This document shows positions 45,784 through 58,671 of a stretch of 64,000 bases of DNA, one piece after another. Position numbers and translations under genes: made by a program. The stretch's first letter is position 1; each line of letters opens with the position of its first letter. The notes under the pieces are model-generated. The model ran no database searches. It was not told the DNA's origin and was given only the letters and a program-made list of their open reading frames with translations. Origin of the DNA: Costus lasius (taxonomy: Eukaryota; Streptophyta; Magnoliopsida; Zingiberales; Costaceae); contig CM050449.1 in assembly GCA_027563935.2 (NCBI GenBank), positions 58,421,949-58,485,948 on the forward strand, read 5' to 3'.

Positions 45784-48700
45784 TGTAACATCCCTCAGAA
45801 TCACACCCCACACGCATACAAGTAAAATACGGGGTTTCAAAAATTTTTACTCTTCCATTAAAACACAAGAAGAAAGCGGCATCGAAGGACATTACTACGG
45901 AACTGAAAACCGCACAGAACTGAATAGGATCGATTTACTAGGAAATAGAAATCCGGAAATCCAGAAAATCCGACAGCAAGTATAATAATTTACTGCTGCA
46001 CAGACACGCATATCCTGGAATAAAACAGATGTCCACACTACACATATGTGGAAAACACAAATTCAGATATATTGCGGAATAAGAACAATAACTCTCAAAT
46101 CGGATATTTCAGAATAAGAATAATTTCAAATCTCACGAATCCAAAACTCGTATCTAACAATTAAAACGAGACAACTATAATATAATATCCTGAAAACAGG
46201 CATAAGCCCTCAGGAGATAAAACGTATCATATAATTAAGTTAGGCACGCAGGCCTGACAGATTTTTTAGAAGACAACTCTTAGAAATTAAATAAAACATT
46301 AGCATCATAGTAAATTCGTGAATTAGCTGTAGCGATCACTGTCCCAATGTCTCACCTGAAAATATTTAAACAATGGGGGTGAGCTAAAAAGCTCAGTGAG
46401 TAAAAGACACTAAGAGCCATCCATAGTACACATCAAAAATATCATTCATAAGTTGAAATACATTTTTGTAACAGATAAGATAAATCAACTTAACATGCAC
46501 ACTCATATCAGAAACAAAACATAATCAAATACAGATACTTATAACATTAGGCATCAAGCATGAAGTAGGATATAAGTATACCAACCCCTCCCTACTAAAC
46601 ACACTGCCTAACACATCTATAATACAGATCGAAACAGAACTACAGAAATCAGAACTGACAGACAGAAAATCAGAATTTTCAGAATCCAAACGGATAGTCT
46701 ACATCGGAAACAGAAAGGCCACAGAAGGCCTGATGACCACAGAAGGTCTGACCCCACCTCTGGCGAGGACGAGACATGCATGCATATCAGAAACAGAATG
46801 GTAGAGGAGGTATCAGTGAGTGGCCCCCGTCTTGTCAGGACGTGGCACTCTGGCCTCCAAAACCCAGAACAGAATGGTAGAGGAGGTATCAGTGGGTGGC
46901 CCCCGTCTTGTCAGGACGTGGCACTCTGGTCTCCAATACCCAGAACAGAATGGTAGAGGAGGTATCAGTGGGTGGCCCCCGTCTTGTCAGGACGTGGCAC
47001 TCTGGCCTCCAATACCTATAACGGAACAGAAATAGTGTCTCAAGGGTCGTAGTAGACTATCAGCACCATTACAGCGCCACAGAAGGAGGGTAAGAACACA
47101 GAAGAGTGCTACACTAGGGCATAATTTTACAGAACAGATTATACTGAAACGGAGGAGTAGGACCAACCACTACTTAATTCTTACATCATGCCCAAAGTCT
47201 GACAAACCAGAAAATGACACACCCCAATATCCAGTCCTTAACAATTTACAATTTGCAGAAAATTAAAGCTGAACACACTTCATAATTTTTACCATCAACC
47301 AGAAGTAATATATGAGTGAATTCCTTAGATTTCATGCAACTATCCTTAATTCATGTCAGACCAGTCTATGTTCTCACAAAGGTTATAACACATTCAAAGT
47401 TTTCAGAAAATTCACAACATATAAACAGAACAGAAAATATTCACATAACAAACAATTAAACATAGAACAGAAACTATTCATGAAATAATTTCCTCAAAAT
47501 TCCTAAAACCGTGAGCTATAAAATTACTGTAAGGGGCGCCAGTTTCAGAACCTTAACAGAACGTACAAATTTCATGTAAATAATTTCAGTCCCCCACTAC
47601 AGATAATTTTAATTACACGTTCGTGAAGAAAATTGACAAAAGCCCCAAAATTGGCTCGAACCATGATTTTCGAAAATTCCTAAGTTCTTAGTTAAATCCC
47701 CAATTTTGTTTTCTCTAAAATTTCTCATCAAGCAAATAAATTTTAGAAGAACTACAGACCACAATTTAAGAGATTAAACCATACAGGCTAAATTTTTCTC
47801 ACAATGGAATATTCGTCTAACCAAAACATAGCAGATTTATATTGTCAGATTGCAACATATATTTTTGGTCCAATTTCGAACCAAAGCTAGTCAATATTAT
47901 ATTCAAAATGAAGCTCTCTGAATCTAGTTTCCAACAAAACCGGTTTCGCAAAATTTCGAATTGTAGGCAGGAAGATATAAGGGTTCGAACATAGGTGGGT
48001 CAGAATTTCAGATTTCAAGAAAACAGATTCATATATCAGAATTACGACATATATTTCAGATCCAATAACTAATCTAAAATAGGCGTTATGGGAGTCAAAA
48101 TGAAGCTCTTCAAGCCTACGGTCTAATAAAACTGGTTTCACAGGATTTCGAGCTATACCTAGGGAGATACGAGAGTTCGAACACAAAAGGGTCAAGATTC
48201 TAGATTTTCAGAAAACAGATTTCGTAAGTTATATAACAATGCCGATTGCAACACGAATATAGTTCAGATGTGGTCGATATTACATAAGAATCAAAGCTGA
48301 GCGAATCTAGTTTCATACAAAATTTGTTTCGTGCGATTTGGATCCATAGATCATGAGATATTGAGGCTAAAGCACAGTAAGGTCAGATTGGCGACTACAA
48401 TTTTCAGCAAGACAAAATTTCTGAATCATCATGCATATTCAGATCCGACCTATAGAATAGAAAAAACACAGGATCTACTTGCAGATTTTTGGTTCATACA
48501 GATAATTATTGCAAATAGGATTAGACTCCTTAGGATCGAATTACTCACCGAAAATCGCCCACAGAAAAAAAAAACGCCACAACAGAGGGTCAGGGATCTC
48601 CAGGAACTTCGTCCACCACCAGTCTGCCACCACCAGGGTTAGAAATTTGCAGGAGGCGCCAAACACAGTAAGGGGCGACAACCACAGGCGGCTAGGGCAA

Positions 48701-49060
48701 GAAAACAACAAAAATCGTGAGGGAGAGGAGCTCTCACGATATTTCTCTTTTTCTCCCACTCCAAACGGATCCAAGATCCAATAACCCAGTTAACTTAAGT
48801 GAAAATCGATTTTAAGGGCTCACCTGGGCTTAACCACCATGCGCCACTCCAATAACACAGAAATATGCGCCACCATGGTGGAAGAATTCCAGGAGCAAAG
48901 AGTCAAGGTTGAGGGTTCGAAGCCCCAACCAAAATAATTATTTTTGCCCTGTAGGAAAAAGTCCTACAATTAGGCAAAAATCCCAAAACTTTAACAGATA
49001 AAAATACAGAAACAGAATTTCTAACCTTAAATCGTAATTCAGAAACTCGAGGGCGTTACA
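45784..49060 (-). repeat. Gypsy-2 3' LTR
   Basis: 3277 bp. It includes three 76-bp repeats (46794-47021), the TGAGCT/AGCTCA hairpin (46380-46395), the AGGC/GCCT hairpin with loop CTGCGT on the minus strand (46242-46255), and a donor-like GTGAGTAATT (minus strand, near 48547). The purine tract lies just after 49060 on the + strand. Confidence 0.94.
46794..47021 (-). repeat. Tandem array, 3 x 76 bp, Gypsy-2 3' LTR
   Basis: Units start at 46794, 46870 and 46946 on the + strand. They are homologous to the arrays in LTR-A and LTR-B. Confidence 0.92.
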
Positions 49061-49089
49061 TCCTCCCCCCCTTATAGAGCTTTAGTCCT

Positions 49090-51902
49090 CTAAAGCTGAC
49101 CAAGCCCGTCACTGAACAGGTGAGGATGCTCCTTTCTCATATCTGCTTCAACCTCCCAAGAGGCTTCTTCAACAGACTGATTTCCCCAGATGACTTTCAC
49201 AAGTGGAATAACCTTATTTCTCAGCACCTTCTCTTTTCTATCTTCAATTCTGAGAGGTTTCACCACAAAAGTCATGTTCTCTTCAAGCTGAAGAGGTTCC
49301 AACTCTAGAACATGAGAAGGATCAGAACAATATTTTCTGAGTGCAGATACATGGAACACATTATGGAGGTGTTCCAGTGATGGGGGCAGAGCAAGTCGGT
49401 ATGCCACAAGTCCAACCCTCTCAATGATATCAAAGGGACCAATGTACCTGGGACTCAATTTTCCCCTCTTCCCAAATCTCATCACCCCTTTCATAGGTGA
49501 GACCTTTAGGAAAACATGCTCTCCCACCAAAAACTCAAGAGGACGCCGCCTCACATCAGCATAACTCTTCTGTCTATCCTGAGCAATCTTCATCTTTCTC
49601 TGAATTTCTCTAATCTTCTCAGTGGCTTCCTGAACAGCATCAGGCCTTAGCACTGTTCTGTCCCCAGTTTCCTCCCAGCATATAGGTGTTCTGCATTTCC
49701 TCCCATATAGGGCCTCATACGGAGCCATCTGTATGCTAGAGTGAAAGCTATTGTTGTAGGTGAACTCTATCAGTGATAAGTCCAGATCCCACTCAACAGA
49801 CCAGTCAACCACATAAGATCTCAGAAGATCCTCAAGTGTCTGAATAGTTCTCTCTGTCTGACCATCAGATTGAGGATGATATGCAGTGCTGAAACTCAGA
49901 TTAGTTCCCAAATCTTCCTGTAATTTCTTCCAAAACCTGGACAGAAATCGAGGATCACGGTCAGAGACAATGTCCAAGGGAACTCCATGCAATCTGACAA
50001 TCTCATCGATGTACAGTTTTGCTAACCGATCCAAACTGTAAGTCATTTTGATCGGTAAGAAGTGAGCTGACTTCGTGAGTCTGTCCACAATCACCCATAC
50101 GGCATTATGATTCCTTCTGGTATTGGGCAGTCCACACACAAAGTCCATACTGATATGCTCCCACTTCCACTGAGGAATAGGGAGAGACTGCATCAAACCG
50201 CCCGGCCTCTGATGCTCAGCCTTCACGGTTTGGCAAGTCAAACATCTGGACACAAACAAATGCACATCCTTCTTCATACCATGCCACCAGAAAGTCTTTT
50301 TCAGATCCTGATACATCTTGGTACTACCAGGATGAACGGTATACTTAGTGCAATGACTTTCCTTAAGAATTTCATTTCTCAACTCAGGGTCCTCAGGAAC
50401 ACAGACCCTTCCACGGAATCTAAGGAGACCATCATCCGACATACTGAAATTGTCCACCCAGCCTTGCTCAGACCTCTCTTTCCACCGTAAAATATCCGGA
50501 TCTGATTGCTGCCCTGATCTCAATCTCTGCAGTAACTCTGACTGAACCCTGAGAGAAGCTAGAAGACCGCCTCTCTCACCCGGAGTCACACTCAGATGCA
50601 TGTCACTGAACTCCTGCAATAGTCGCCACTCCTGGACTCGCAGTGCAGCGATCTGAGTCACAGGATACCGACTAAGAGCATCAGCCACCACATTGGCTTT
50701 ACCAGACTGATATTGGATGGTGAAGTCATAATCCTTTATCAATTCAAGCCATCGCCTCTGTCTCATATTCAGCTCTTTCTGAGTGAAGATATACTTCAAG
50801 CTCTGGTGATCTGTAAACAATTCAAATGTCTGTCCAAACAGATAGTGCCTCCAGGTTTTCAAGGCAAAAACTACAGCTGCCAACTCCAGATCATGAGTGG
50901 GGTAGTTTACCTCGTAGTCTTTGAGTTGCCTTGAAGCATAAGCAACTACTTTTCCTTGCTGCATCAGTACAGCACCCAGACCCTTACCAGAGGCATCAGT
51001 GTAAACAGTGAACTTCTCTCCATCACAGGGAATGATGAGGATAGGAGCACTGGTCAGTCTCTTTTTCAGTTCCTGAAAACTAGACTCACAATCATGAGAC
51101 TACTCAAACTTCAAATTCTTTCTAGTTAGCTTAGTCAGAGGACCAGCTAGCTTGGAAAAACCCTCCACAAAGCGGCGGTAGTATCCAGCTAAGCCCAGAA
51201 AACTTCTGACCTCAGTCGCTGTAGTTGGTCTTCCCCAGTGAAGAATGGCCTCCACCTTCACTGGATCCACAGACACACCCTGGCCAGAAATAATGTGCCC
51301 CAGAAAGCCAATCTGATATAGCCAGAACTCACATTTGCTGGCCTTAGCATACAGCTGCTTCAGCCGCAGAATCTCCAGCACCTTGCGCAAATCCTGAGAG
51401 TGATCTTGCGCATTCTTGGAGTAGGTCAGAATATCATCAATGAAGACGACCACACATTTATCCAGAAGCTCATGAAATATCCTGTTCATCAGATCCATAA
51501 ACACCGCAGGGGCATTTGTCAGTCCAAAGGGCATAACAAGAAACTCATAGTGCCCATACCTGGTCCTGAATGCAGTTTTAGGTACATCCTCCTCCTGAAC
51601 TCTCAACTGATGATAGCCAGACCTCAGATCAATTTTAGAGAATACAGTAGCACCCTGCAACTGATCAAAGAGATCATCAATACGGGGTAATGGGTACTTA
51701 TTCTTAACAGTCACTTGGTTGAGTTGACGGTAATCGATGTACATGCGCAAAGTACCATCCTTCTTCTTCACAAATAACACAGGTGCTCCCCATGGAGAAA
51801 CACTGGGTCGAATATACCCCTTCTCTAATAGTTCTTCCAGTTGCTTCTTCAGCTCTGTCAGTTCTAAAGTTGCCAATCAACAACTTGGCATTGAACTTGG
51901 CT
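49090..51902 (-). pseudogene. Gypsy-2 pol: RT, RNase H, integrase, chromodomain-like tail; one nonsense codon
   Basis: Read on the minus strand, RT starts near 51876 ([20 protein letters not shown], then [13 protein letters not shown]) and has FIDDILTYS as catalytic motif. A TAG at 51102-51100 replaces a Trp codon after NLKFE. RNase H, zinc-binding integrase (CLTC), integrase core ([17 protein letters not shown]) and the chromodomain-like tail then stay open to 49090. The 624-codon frame from 50964 is the longest intact Pol segment of this family in the window. It lies 3' of the gag fragment, without protease between them. Confidence 0.93.
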
Positions 51903-52459
51903 CTGTCAGTTCTAGAGGGGAAAAACTTGGCATTGAACTTCATCATGAAGTACTGCCAATCAACAACTCCGGATTCAGTTGCCGCCAGTCTGACGACTCC
52001 CTTCCACTAGTCTTCGGCATCTCTACGCAACATGAAGACAGACAAACATAGCTTGTCTGCATCATCACAGCGCAAAACCTGAAAAATCTTTTCCAGTGCC
52101 AAAAGCCAATCCTCAGCCGCTCTGGGCCCTGGACTACCATAAAATGTAGTCGGGTTCAGGTGCTGAAACTCTCGAACCAACCGAGCATATCGTTGATGTG
52201 CGCCATCACCCAGAGGAGAACCAGCGCCACCCACACAGTGTGTAGCCGGTTGTGACTGTGACTGAGACTGTGTCTGCGACAGCCGCTGCAATAACTGTTG
52301 CTGAACCTCCATGTGCTGCGCCTGCTGCTGCTGCATCATCTGAGTTTGCTGCTGGATGAATGCGTTCTGTTGTTGCATCATAGCAGTCATAGCCTCCATG
52401 GCCTGCCTCAGATCAGACTGTTGATCACTGTTGCTACTGCTAGATCTTGGTCGCACCAT
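51903..52459 (-). pseudogene. Gypsy-2 gag fragment
   Basis: Gag starts at ATG 52459 (MVRPRSSSSNSDQQ, Gln-rich) and holds the Gag core up to about MMKFNAKFF. A TAG at 52009-52007 replaces a Trp codon present in Gypsy-1. The rest of Gag, including the zinc knuckle, and the protease are replaced by a short scrambled junction (about 51867-51914) leading into RT. Confidence 0.9.
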
Positions 52460-52520
52460 TTTTTTTTTGTACCTGCATCACATAACACGGTAGAATAACA
52501 ACCAATATTCAATCACGGAT

Positions 52521-52614
52521 CAGATCCTATCTTGGTTTCTAGCAATACACAAACAGAGTTTTCCAATATTCAGATCCTATCTTGGTTTCTAGCAATACAC
52601 AAACAGAGTTTTCC
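52521..52614. repeat. Local tandem duplication, period 50 bp
   Basis: CAGATCCTATCTTGG and the 29 bases after it occur at 52521-52564 and again at 52571-52614, between PBS and gag of Gypsy-2. Gypsy-1 has one copy, near 12420-12480. Confidence 0.9.
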
Positions 52615-52645
52615 TTTCCCGGAGTTTCTAATTGCTAGTAATATT

Positions 52646-52657
52646 CCTCTGATACCA
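52646..52657 (-). other. Gypsy-2 primer-binding site
   Basis: On the minus strand it reads TGGTATCAGAGG, two bases inside the 5' LTR. It is of initiator-Met tRNA type, with one mismatch at the end. Confidence 0.88.
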
Positions 52658-52659
52658 TC

Positions 52660-55600
52660 TGTAACATCCCTCAGAATCACACCCCACATGCATACAAGTA
52701 AAATACGGGGTTTCAAAAATTTTTACTCTTCCATTAAAACACAAGAAGAAAGCGGCATCGAAGGACATTACTACGGAACTGAAAACCGCACAGAACTGAA
52801 TAGGATCGATTTACTAGGAAATAGAAATCCGGAAATCCAGAAAATCCGACAGCAAGTATAATAATTTACTGCTGCACAGACACGCATATCCTGGAATAAA
52901 ACAGATGTCCACACTACACATATATGGAAAACACAAATTCAGATATATTGCAGAATAAGAACAATAACTCTCAAATCGGACATTTCAGAATAAGAATAAT
53001 TTCAAATCTCACGAATCAAAAACTCGTATCTAGCAATTAAAACGAGACAACTATAATATAATATCCTGAAAACAGGCATAAGCCCTCAGGAGATAAAACG
53101 TATCATATAATTAAGTTAGGCACGCAGGCCTGACAGATTTTTTAGAAGACAACTCTTAGAAATTAAATAAAACATTAGCATTATAGTAAATTCGTGAATT
53201 AGCTGTAGCGATCACTGTCCCAATGTCTCACCTGAAAATATTTAAACAATGGGGGTGAGCTAAAAAGCTCAGTGAGTAAAAGACACTAAGAGCCATCCAT
53301 AGTACACATCAAAAATATCATTCATAAGTTGAAATACATTTTTGTAACAGATAAGATAAATCAACTTAACATGCACACTCATATCAGAAACAAAACATAA
53401 TCAAATACAGATACTTATAACATTAGGCATCAAGCATGAAGTAGGATATAAGTATACCAACCCCTCCCTACTAAACACACTGCCTAACACATCTATAATA
53501 CAGATCGAAACAGAACTACAGAAATCAGAACTGACAGACAGAAAATCAGAATTTTCAGAATCCAAACGGATAGTCTACATCGGAAACAGAAAGGCCACAG
53601 AAGGCCTGATGACCACAGAAGGTCTGACCCCACCTCTGGCGAGGACGAGACATGCATGCATATCAGAAACAGAATGGTAGAGGAGGTATCAGTGAGTGGC
53701 CCCCGTCTTGTCAGGACGTGGCACTCTGGCCTCCAAAACCCAGAACAGAATGGTAGAGGAGGTATCAGTGGGTGGCCCCCGTCTTGTCAGGACGTGGCAC
53801 TCTGGTCTCCAATACCCAGAACAGAATGGTAGAGGAGGTATCAGTGGGTGGCCCCCGTCTTGTCAGGACGTGGCACTCTGGCCTCCAATACCTATAACGG
53901 AACAGAAATAGTGTCTCAAGGGTCGTAGTAGACTATCAGCACCATTACAGCGCCACAGAAGGAGGGTAAGAACACAGAAGAGTGCTACACTAGGGCATAA
54001 TTTTACAGAACAGATTATACTGAAACGGAGGAGTAGGACCAACCACTACTTAATTCTTACATCATGCCCAAAGTCTGACAAACCAGAAAATGACACACCC
54101 CAATATCCAGTCCTTAACAATTTACAATTTGCAGAAAATTAAAGCTGAACACACTTCATAATTTTTACCATCAACCAGAAGTAATATATGAGTGAATTCC
54201 TTAGATTTCATGCAACTATCCTTAATTCATGTCAGACCAGTCTATGTTCTCACAAAGGTTATAACACATTCAAAGTTTTCAGAAAATTCACAACATATAA
54301 ACAGAACAGAAAATATTCACATAACAAACAATTAAACATAGAACAGAAACTATTCATGAAATAATTTCCTCAAAATTCCTAAAACCGTGAGCTATAAAAT
54401 TACTGTAAGGGGCGCCAGTTTCAGAACCTTAACAGAACGTACAAATTTCATGTAAATAATTTCAGTCCCCCACTACAGATAATTTTAATTACACGTTCGT
54501 GAAGAAAATTGACAAAAGCCCCAAAATTGGCTCGAACCATGATTTTCGAAAATTCCTAAGTTCTTAGTTAAATCCCCAATTTTGTTTTCTCTAAAATTTC
54601 TCATCAAGCAAATAAATTTTAGAAGAACTACAGACCACAATTTAAGAGATTAAACCATACAGGCTAAATTTTTCTCACAATGGAATATTCGTCTAACCAA
54701 AACATAGCAGATTTATATTGTCAGATTGCAACATATATTTTTGGTCCAATTTCGAACCAAAACTAGTCAATATTATATTCAAAATGAAGCTCTCTGAATC
54801 TAGTTTCCAACAAAACTGGTTTCGCAAAATTTCGAATTGTAGGCAGGAAGATATAAGGGTTCGAACATAGGTGGGTCAGAATTTCAGATTTCAAGAAAAC
54901 AGATTCATATATCAGAATTACGACATATATTTCAGATCCAATAACTAATCGAAAATAGGCGTTATGGGAGTCAAAATGAAGCTCTTCAAGCCTACGGTCT
55001 AATAAAACTGGTTTCACAGGATTTCGAGCTATACCTAGGGAGATACGAGAGTTCGAACACAAAAGGGTCAAGATTCTAGATTTTCAGAAAACAGATTTCG
55101 TAAGTTATATAACAATGCCGATTGCAACACGAATATAGTTCAGATGTGGTCGATATTACATAAGAATCAAAGCTGAGCGAATCTAGTTTCATACAAAATT
55201 TGTTTCGTGTGATTTGGATCTATAGATCATGAGATATTGAGGTTAAAGCACAGTAAGGTCAGATTGGCAACTACAATTTTCAGCAAGACAAAATTTCTGA
55301 ATCATCATGCATATTCAGATCCGACCTATAGAATAGAAAAAACACAGGATCTACTTGCAGATTTTTGGTTCATACAGATAATTATTGCAAATAGGATTAG
55401 ACTCCTTAGGATCGAATTACTCACCGAAAATCGCCCACAGAAAAAAAAACGCCACAACAGAGGGTCAGGGATCTCCAGGAACTTCGTCCACCACCAGTCT
55501 GCCACCACCAGGGTCAGAAATTTGCAGGAGGCGCCAAACACAGTAAGGGGCGACAACCACAGGCGGCTAGGGCAAGAAAACAACAAAAATCGTGAGGGAG

Positions 55601-55935
55601 AGGAGCTCTCACGATATTTCTCTTTTTCTCCCACTCTAAACGGATCCAAGATCCAATAACCCAGTTAACTTAAGTGAAAATCGGTTTTAAGGGCTCACCT
55701 GGGCTTAACCACCATGCGCCACTCCAATAACACAGAAATATGCGCCACCATGGTGGAAGAATTCCAGGAGCAAAGAGTCAAGGTTGAGGGTTCGAAGCCC
55801 CAACCAAAATAATTATTTTTGCCCTGTAGGAAAAAGTCCTACAATTAGGCAAAAATCCCAAAACTTTAACAGATAAAAATACAGAAACAGAATTTCTAAC
55901 CTTAAATCGTAATTCAGAAACTCGAGGGCGTTACA
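52660..55935 (-). repeat. Gypsy-2 5' LTR
   Basis: 3276 bp, almost identical to 45784-49060. It includes three 76-bp repeats (53670-53897) and the TGAGCT/AGCTCA hairpin (53256-53271). Confidence 0.94.
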
Positions 55936-55940
55936 CTCCC

Positions 55941-56302
55941 CCTCTTCTCGCTGAGTTTACTCCCTCAACCTTCAACACTACTATTTAAGTGCTGGGAACT
56001 GAAGTTGACGTGAAGGTTTGCAAGTACTAAAGCTGGGAGGAACTTGAAGCCGACCATCCAAACATCTCAGTTCAACCAATCACAACCGAAGATCATTGTG
56101 CAAATCTAAGAAGGGAGTTAGCCCCCTTCCTCCAAGGGGGTCTCAGGTGTCTTCTCACCAAGCACTACCTCATTACAGCACTTCTTAGATTTGCATGCTT
56201 AAACCTGTATTATCACTTGATATCCTACACTCACTCATACATAAACAACGTCTAAAGAACCACATACCTAAGGAGATCTAGGGAAAATCTTATTTTACAT
56301 CA
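55941..56302 (+). repeat. NA-Gypsy right LTR, second part
   Basis: This continues the LTR after Gypsy-2 and its target duplication, to TTTTACATCA. It is equivalent to about 40503-40866. Confidence 0.85.
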
Positions 56303-56307
56303 CTTAT

Positions 56308-57394
56308 GATGTCCACATATTAAACCCTTCAACCATGTGGTCTAAGCATCAATTTCATAACTTGATTGAAACTTAAACCGAAGAGGGTTTTTCCCTTTCC
56401 ATGCCATCTAATTATATAACAATTGACCACACATTGAAGATAATAATCAATTAATTTAACTTTTAATGTTATCTTATTGCTTCCTTCATAGGCAGTTGAG
56501 CAATTAAATCAATTTTAATGATTGATATATAACCATTGGCCACTCGATCACTATATTTAAACTCTATCCTTAATAGTGTGTTTCCTTAGACGAAAAACTA
56601 GAAGGAAAGAATGGAAAACACATTGAATATAGACACAAAATGCAACTAGATTTAATGTACTTTCCATTCTTTCCTCCTAATTTTTCGTCTAAGGAAACAC
56701 AGCTTAAATGTCAATTCAAATAGGGTATAATTTTTTTTAGTATGATGAAAAGATAGACAAAGTTTACACTATGAAATCAACATGCTTCATTTAATTAAGC
56801 TTCTTTTAATAATAAGTAAAGTTTTCCATGTGGTTAGGGAATCACCCCTATGCATCAATCTTGTATTCCTTACCTCATACGGTTTATATGAATTGGAATC
56901 TTCTATTTAACTGAATCAGTGCAAGCTTCAATACCATAAGCATTCATATATTGAACCCCTCAATCATGCAATCCAAGCATCAATTCCCTAACTTGAATGA
57001 AACTTGAACCAAAGAGGGCCTTTCTCTTTTTCCCATTTTTTCTAGTCATATACAAGTAATCACACCTTGTTTGAAGAAAATGATCAATTAATTTAATTTT
57101 TGATGCTATTGCATTATCTCATTCCTTCTACAATAGCCATCTAGATTGGTCTATACTTAGAGCAATCAACTCAAATTTGATGATTGAGATGTAACAAATG
57201 GCCACCTATCACTTTGTTAAACCCCTATCCATAAAAGTTAAGTCAAATAGGGTATAATGTATTTTTTTAGTATCATTGCAAGGATAGACAAACTTTGCAT
57301 TACAAAGTCAACTTGCTTGGTTTGATAATAGTTACAAGTTTCCCATGGAGTTAGGGAATCACCACTACCATACATATAGTAGTCCTTGCCTCAT
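56308..57394 (+). repeat. Two diverged tandem copies of an unknown repeat
   Basis: Copy 1 (about 56308-56876) and copy 2 (about 56938-57394) share blocks in the same order: AAACCC(T/C)TCAA, CAAGCATCAATT-like, a CAAATAGGGTATAAT block, then AGGGAATCACC and CCTTACCTCAT/CCTTGCCTCAT. Copy 1 holds the MITE; copy 2 lacks it. I recognise no gene or element family. Confidence 0.75.
56574..56702. mobile_element. MITE, 129 bp, with 40-bp inverted repeats
   Basis: Arms at about 56577-56618 and 56661-56701 (TGTGTTTCCTTAGACGAAAA and its complement) pair almost perfectly around a short centre. CTTAA flanks both sides (56569-56573, 56703-56707). Copy 2 of the surrounding repeat lacks the insertion at the matching place (about 57229-57250). 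It is too short to code for a transposase. The superfamily is unclear. Confidence 0.85.
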
Positions 57395-57397
57395 TAA

Positions 57398-58671
57398 TGT
57401 AGGATGATATTTTAGACTTGTTTAGATATTGTTGAAGATCTACCTTAGGTATGGAGCTCAAGAAGATTACTAACTTATCACAGCAAACTACAGTATGCAA
57501 TCCTACCAAATAAGAAAACAAAGCAATGTAAGAGAGTAGTTGTAAAGATGACACCTGTGGCCCCTATTAGGGAAGAAGCCAAAACCCCTTTTTTTGCTCC
57601 AAGCTCTCAGATCTTGGCGATGAGGGTTTAAAATTTGGTTGATTAAATGTTCTACATTCTTATCAAAGAGAACAATGGGTGTTGGGCTAGAATACAACCA
57701 CCAAACATCCTAAACTAACAATGGTCTTTAGAAAGGTTCTTGATCAGGGCTTCCTTGGATCTCTTGATTCCATCACTTCTGTTCTGCCTTGTAGGGGATT
57801 TGAAGACTAGCTTTAGTGCATGAAGGCATCAAGGAAGGAGTAAACAACAATGGAAGTCAAGGAACAAGAGGGGAACACCACACACTCTCAACAAGGAAGT
57901 AGAAGGCTAAGCACACTCTCGACAAAGAACTCATGTATTTTCTCAAAGGATTTCATAAAATGCACTATGATGCATGAAGCTCTTAAAACCTCTCCTTCCC
58001 TCAATGTTAACATAGGTGAAGTCCCAAAATTGCCCTCATACAAAATCTTCAAATAATGGCTGGATTTGGGGGTGATTTGAATGGTTCGTGTGGATGAAAC
58101 CTTCTCTTGGTGCCTCTTACTTGCTGATAAAGTTTCTTCATGCATTGGTTGCATGCTTGAGGTGTATGCAAGCTCCTTAGTGGTTGAGATAGGCTGGTGG
58201 TGCATGCCCCTTTCATTGGATGATTAGGGGCACCTAGATGCTGATTTAGGGGCTGCCTTTGAATATTTGAAATTGGTTTGGCACCTTTGAATATTTGGAA
58301 CTTGGTTTGGCGCCTTTGACATGTCATGATGCTGATGTGTCCCATGATGTGGTTTAATGAAGAGTGGCACCCAACATGTTGATGCTTTGTTGTCTTCTTC
58401 TAGATGGAGGGTTGATTATGGTTCATCTTGATGTGCTTCTTTGGTGGAGGGCTAATCTTGATGGCCAAATGTGTTGAAGGGCCATGATGGTCTTAGGAAG
58501 GTGGTGGTGTCTTGTAGCATTACACATGCATATGTTACCTAGGCTAATTTGCAACCTAATACATAGTTTTAGGAAATTAAAATTGCTTAAAGAAAATTAA
58601 AACCCTAGACTACCTAACTACATGCAATGCAAATTATGCAAAATGTAAAGACAAAATGCAAGAGTACATCA
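57398..58671 (-). repeat. Probable minus-strand LTR remnant
   Basis: Read on the minus strand it starts TGATGTACTC at 58671, like the NA-Gypsy LTR start TGATGTAGGA, and ends CATCCTACA at 57398. It follows a coding motif like the one before the NA-Gypsy LTRs. No partner LTR was found in the window, so this is tentative. Confidence 0.4.

Larger units (their letters stand above)
45784..55935 (-). mobile_element. Gypsy-2: young Ty3/gypsy chromovirus copy, internally deleted
   Basis: A complete 10,152-bp insertion on the minus strand with target duplication CTCCC (45779-45783, 55936-55940). Its LTRs of 3277 and 3276 bp are almost identical by eye. The interior is only 3.6 kb because the segment from mid-gag to the start of RT is missing. 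Two nonsense codons also break it. It is the same family as Gypsy-1. Confidence 0.95.
39229..56302 (+). mobile_element. NA-Gypsy: non-autonomous Gypsy-like LTR element, interrupted by Gypsy-2
   Basis: LTRs of about 1.55 kb with matching ends TGATGTA and TACATCA bracket a 3.7-kb interior that has a PBS and a degenerate protease-region ORF but no RT or integrase. A second copy of the internal 3' end (39229-39315) precedes the left LTR, as in a tandem or truncated array. Gypsy-2 sits in the right LTR. No convincing target duplication was found for the whole unit. 39114-39228 is unassigned sequence between Copia-O and this element. Confidence 0.75.

Noticed and set aside
58049..58345. Overlapping short minus-strand ORFs at 57888-58345 as a gene
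   Set aside because: They have no domain, they overlap in different frames, and the region is better explained as LTR remnant.
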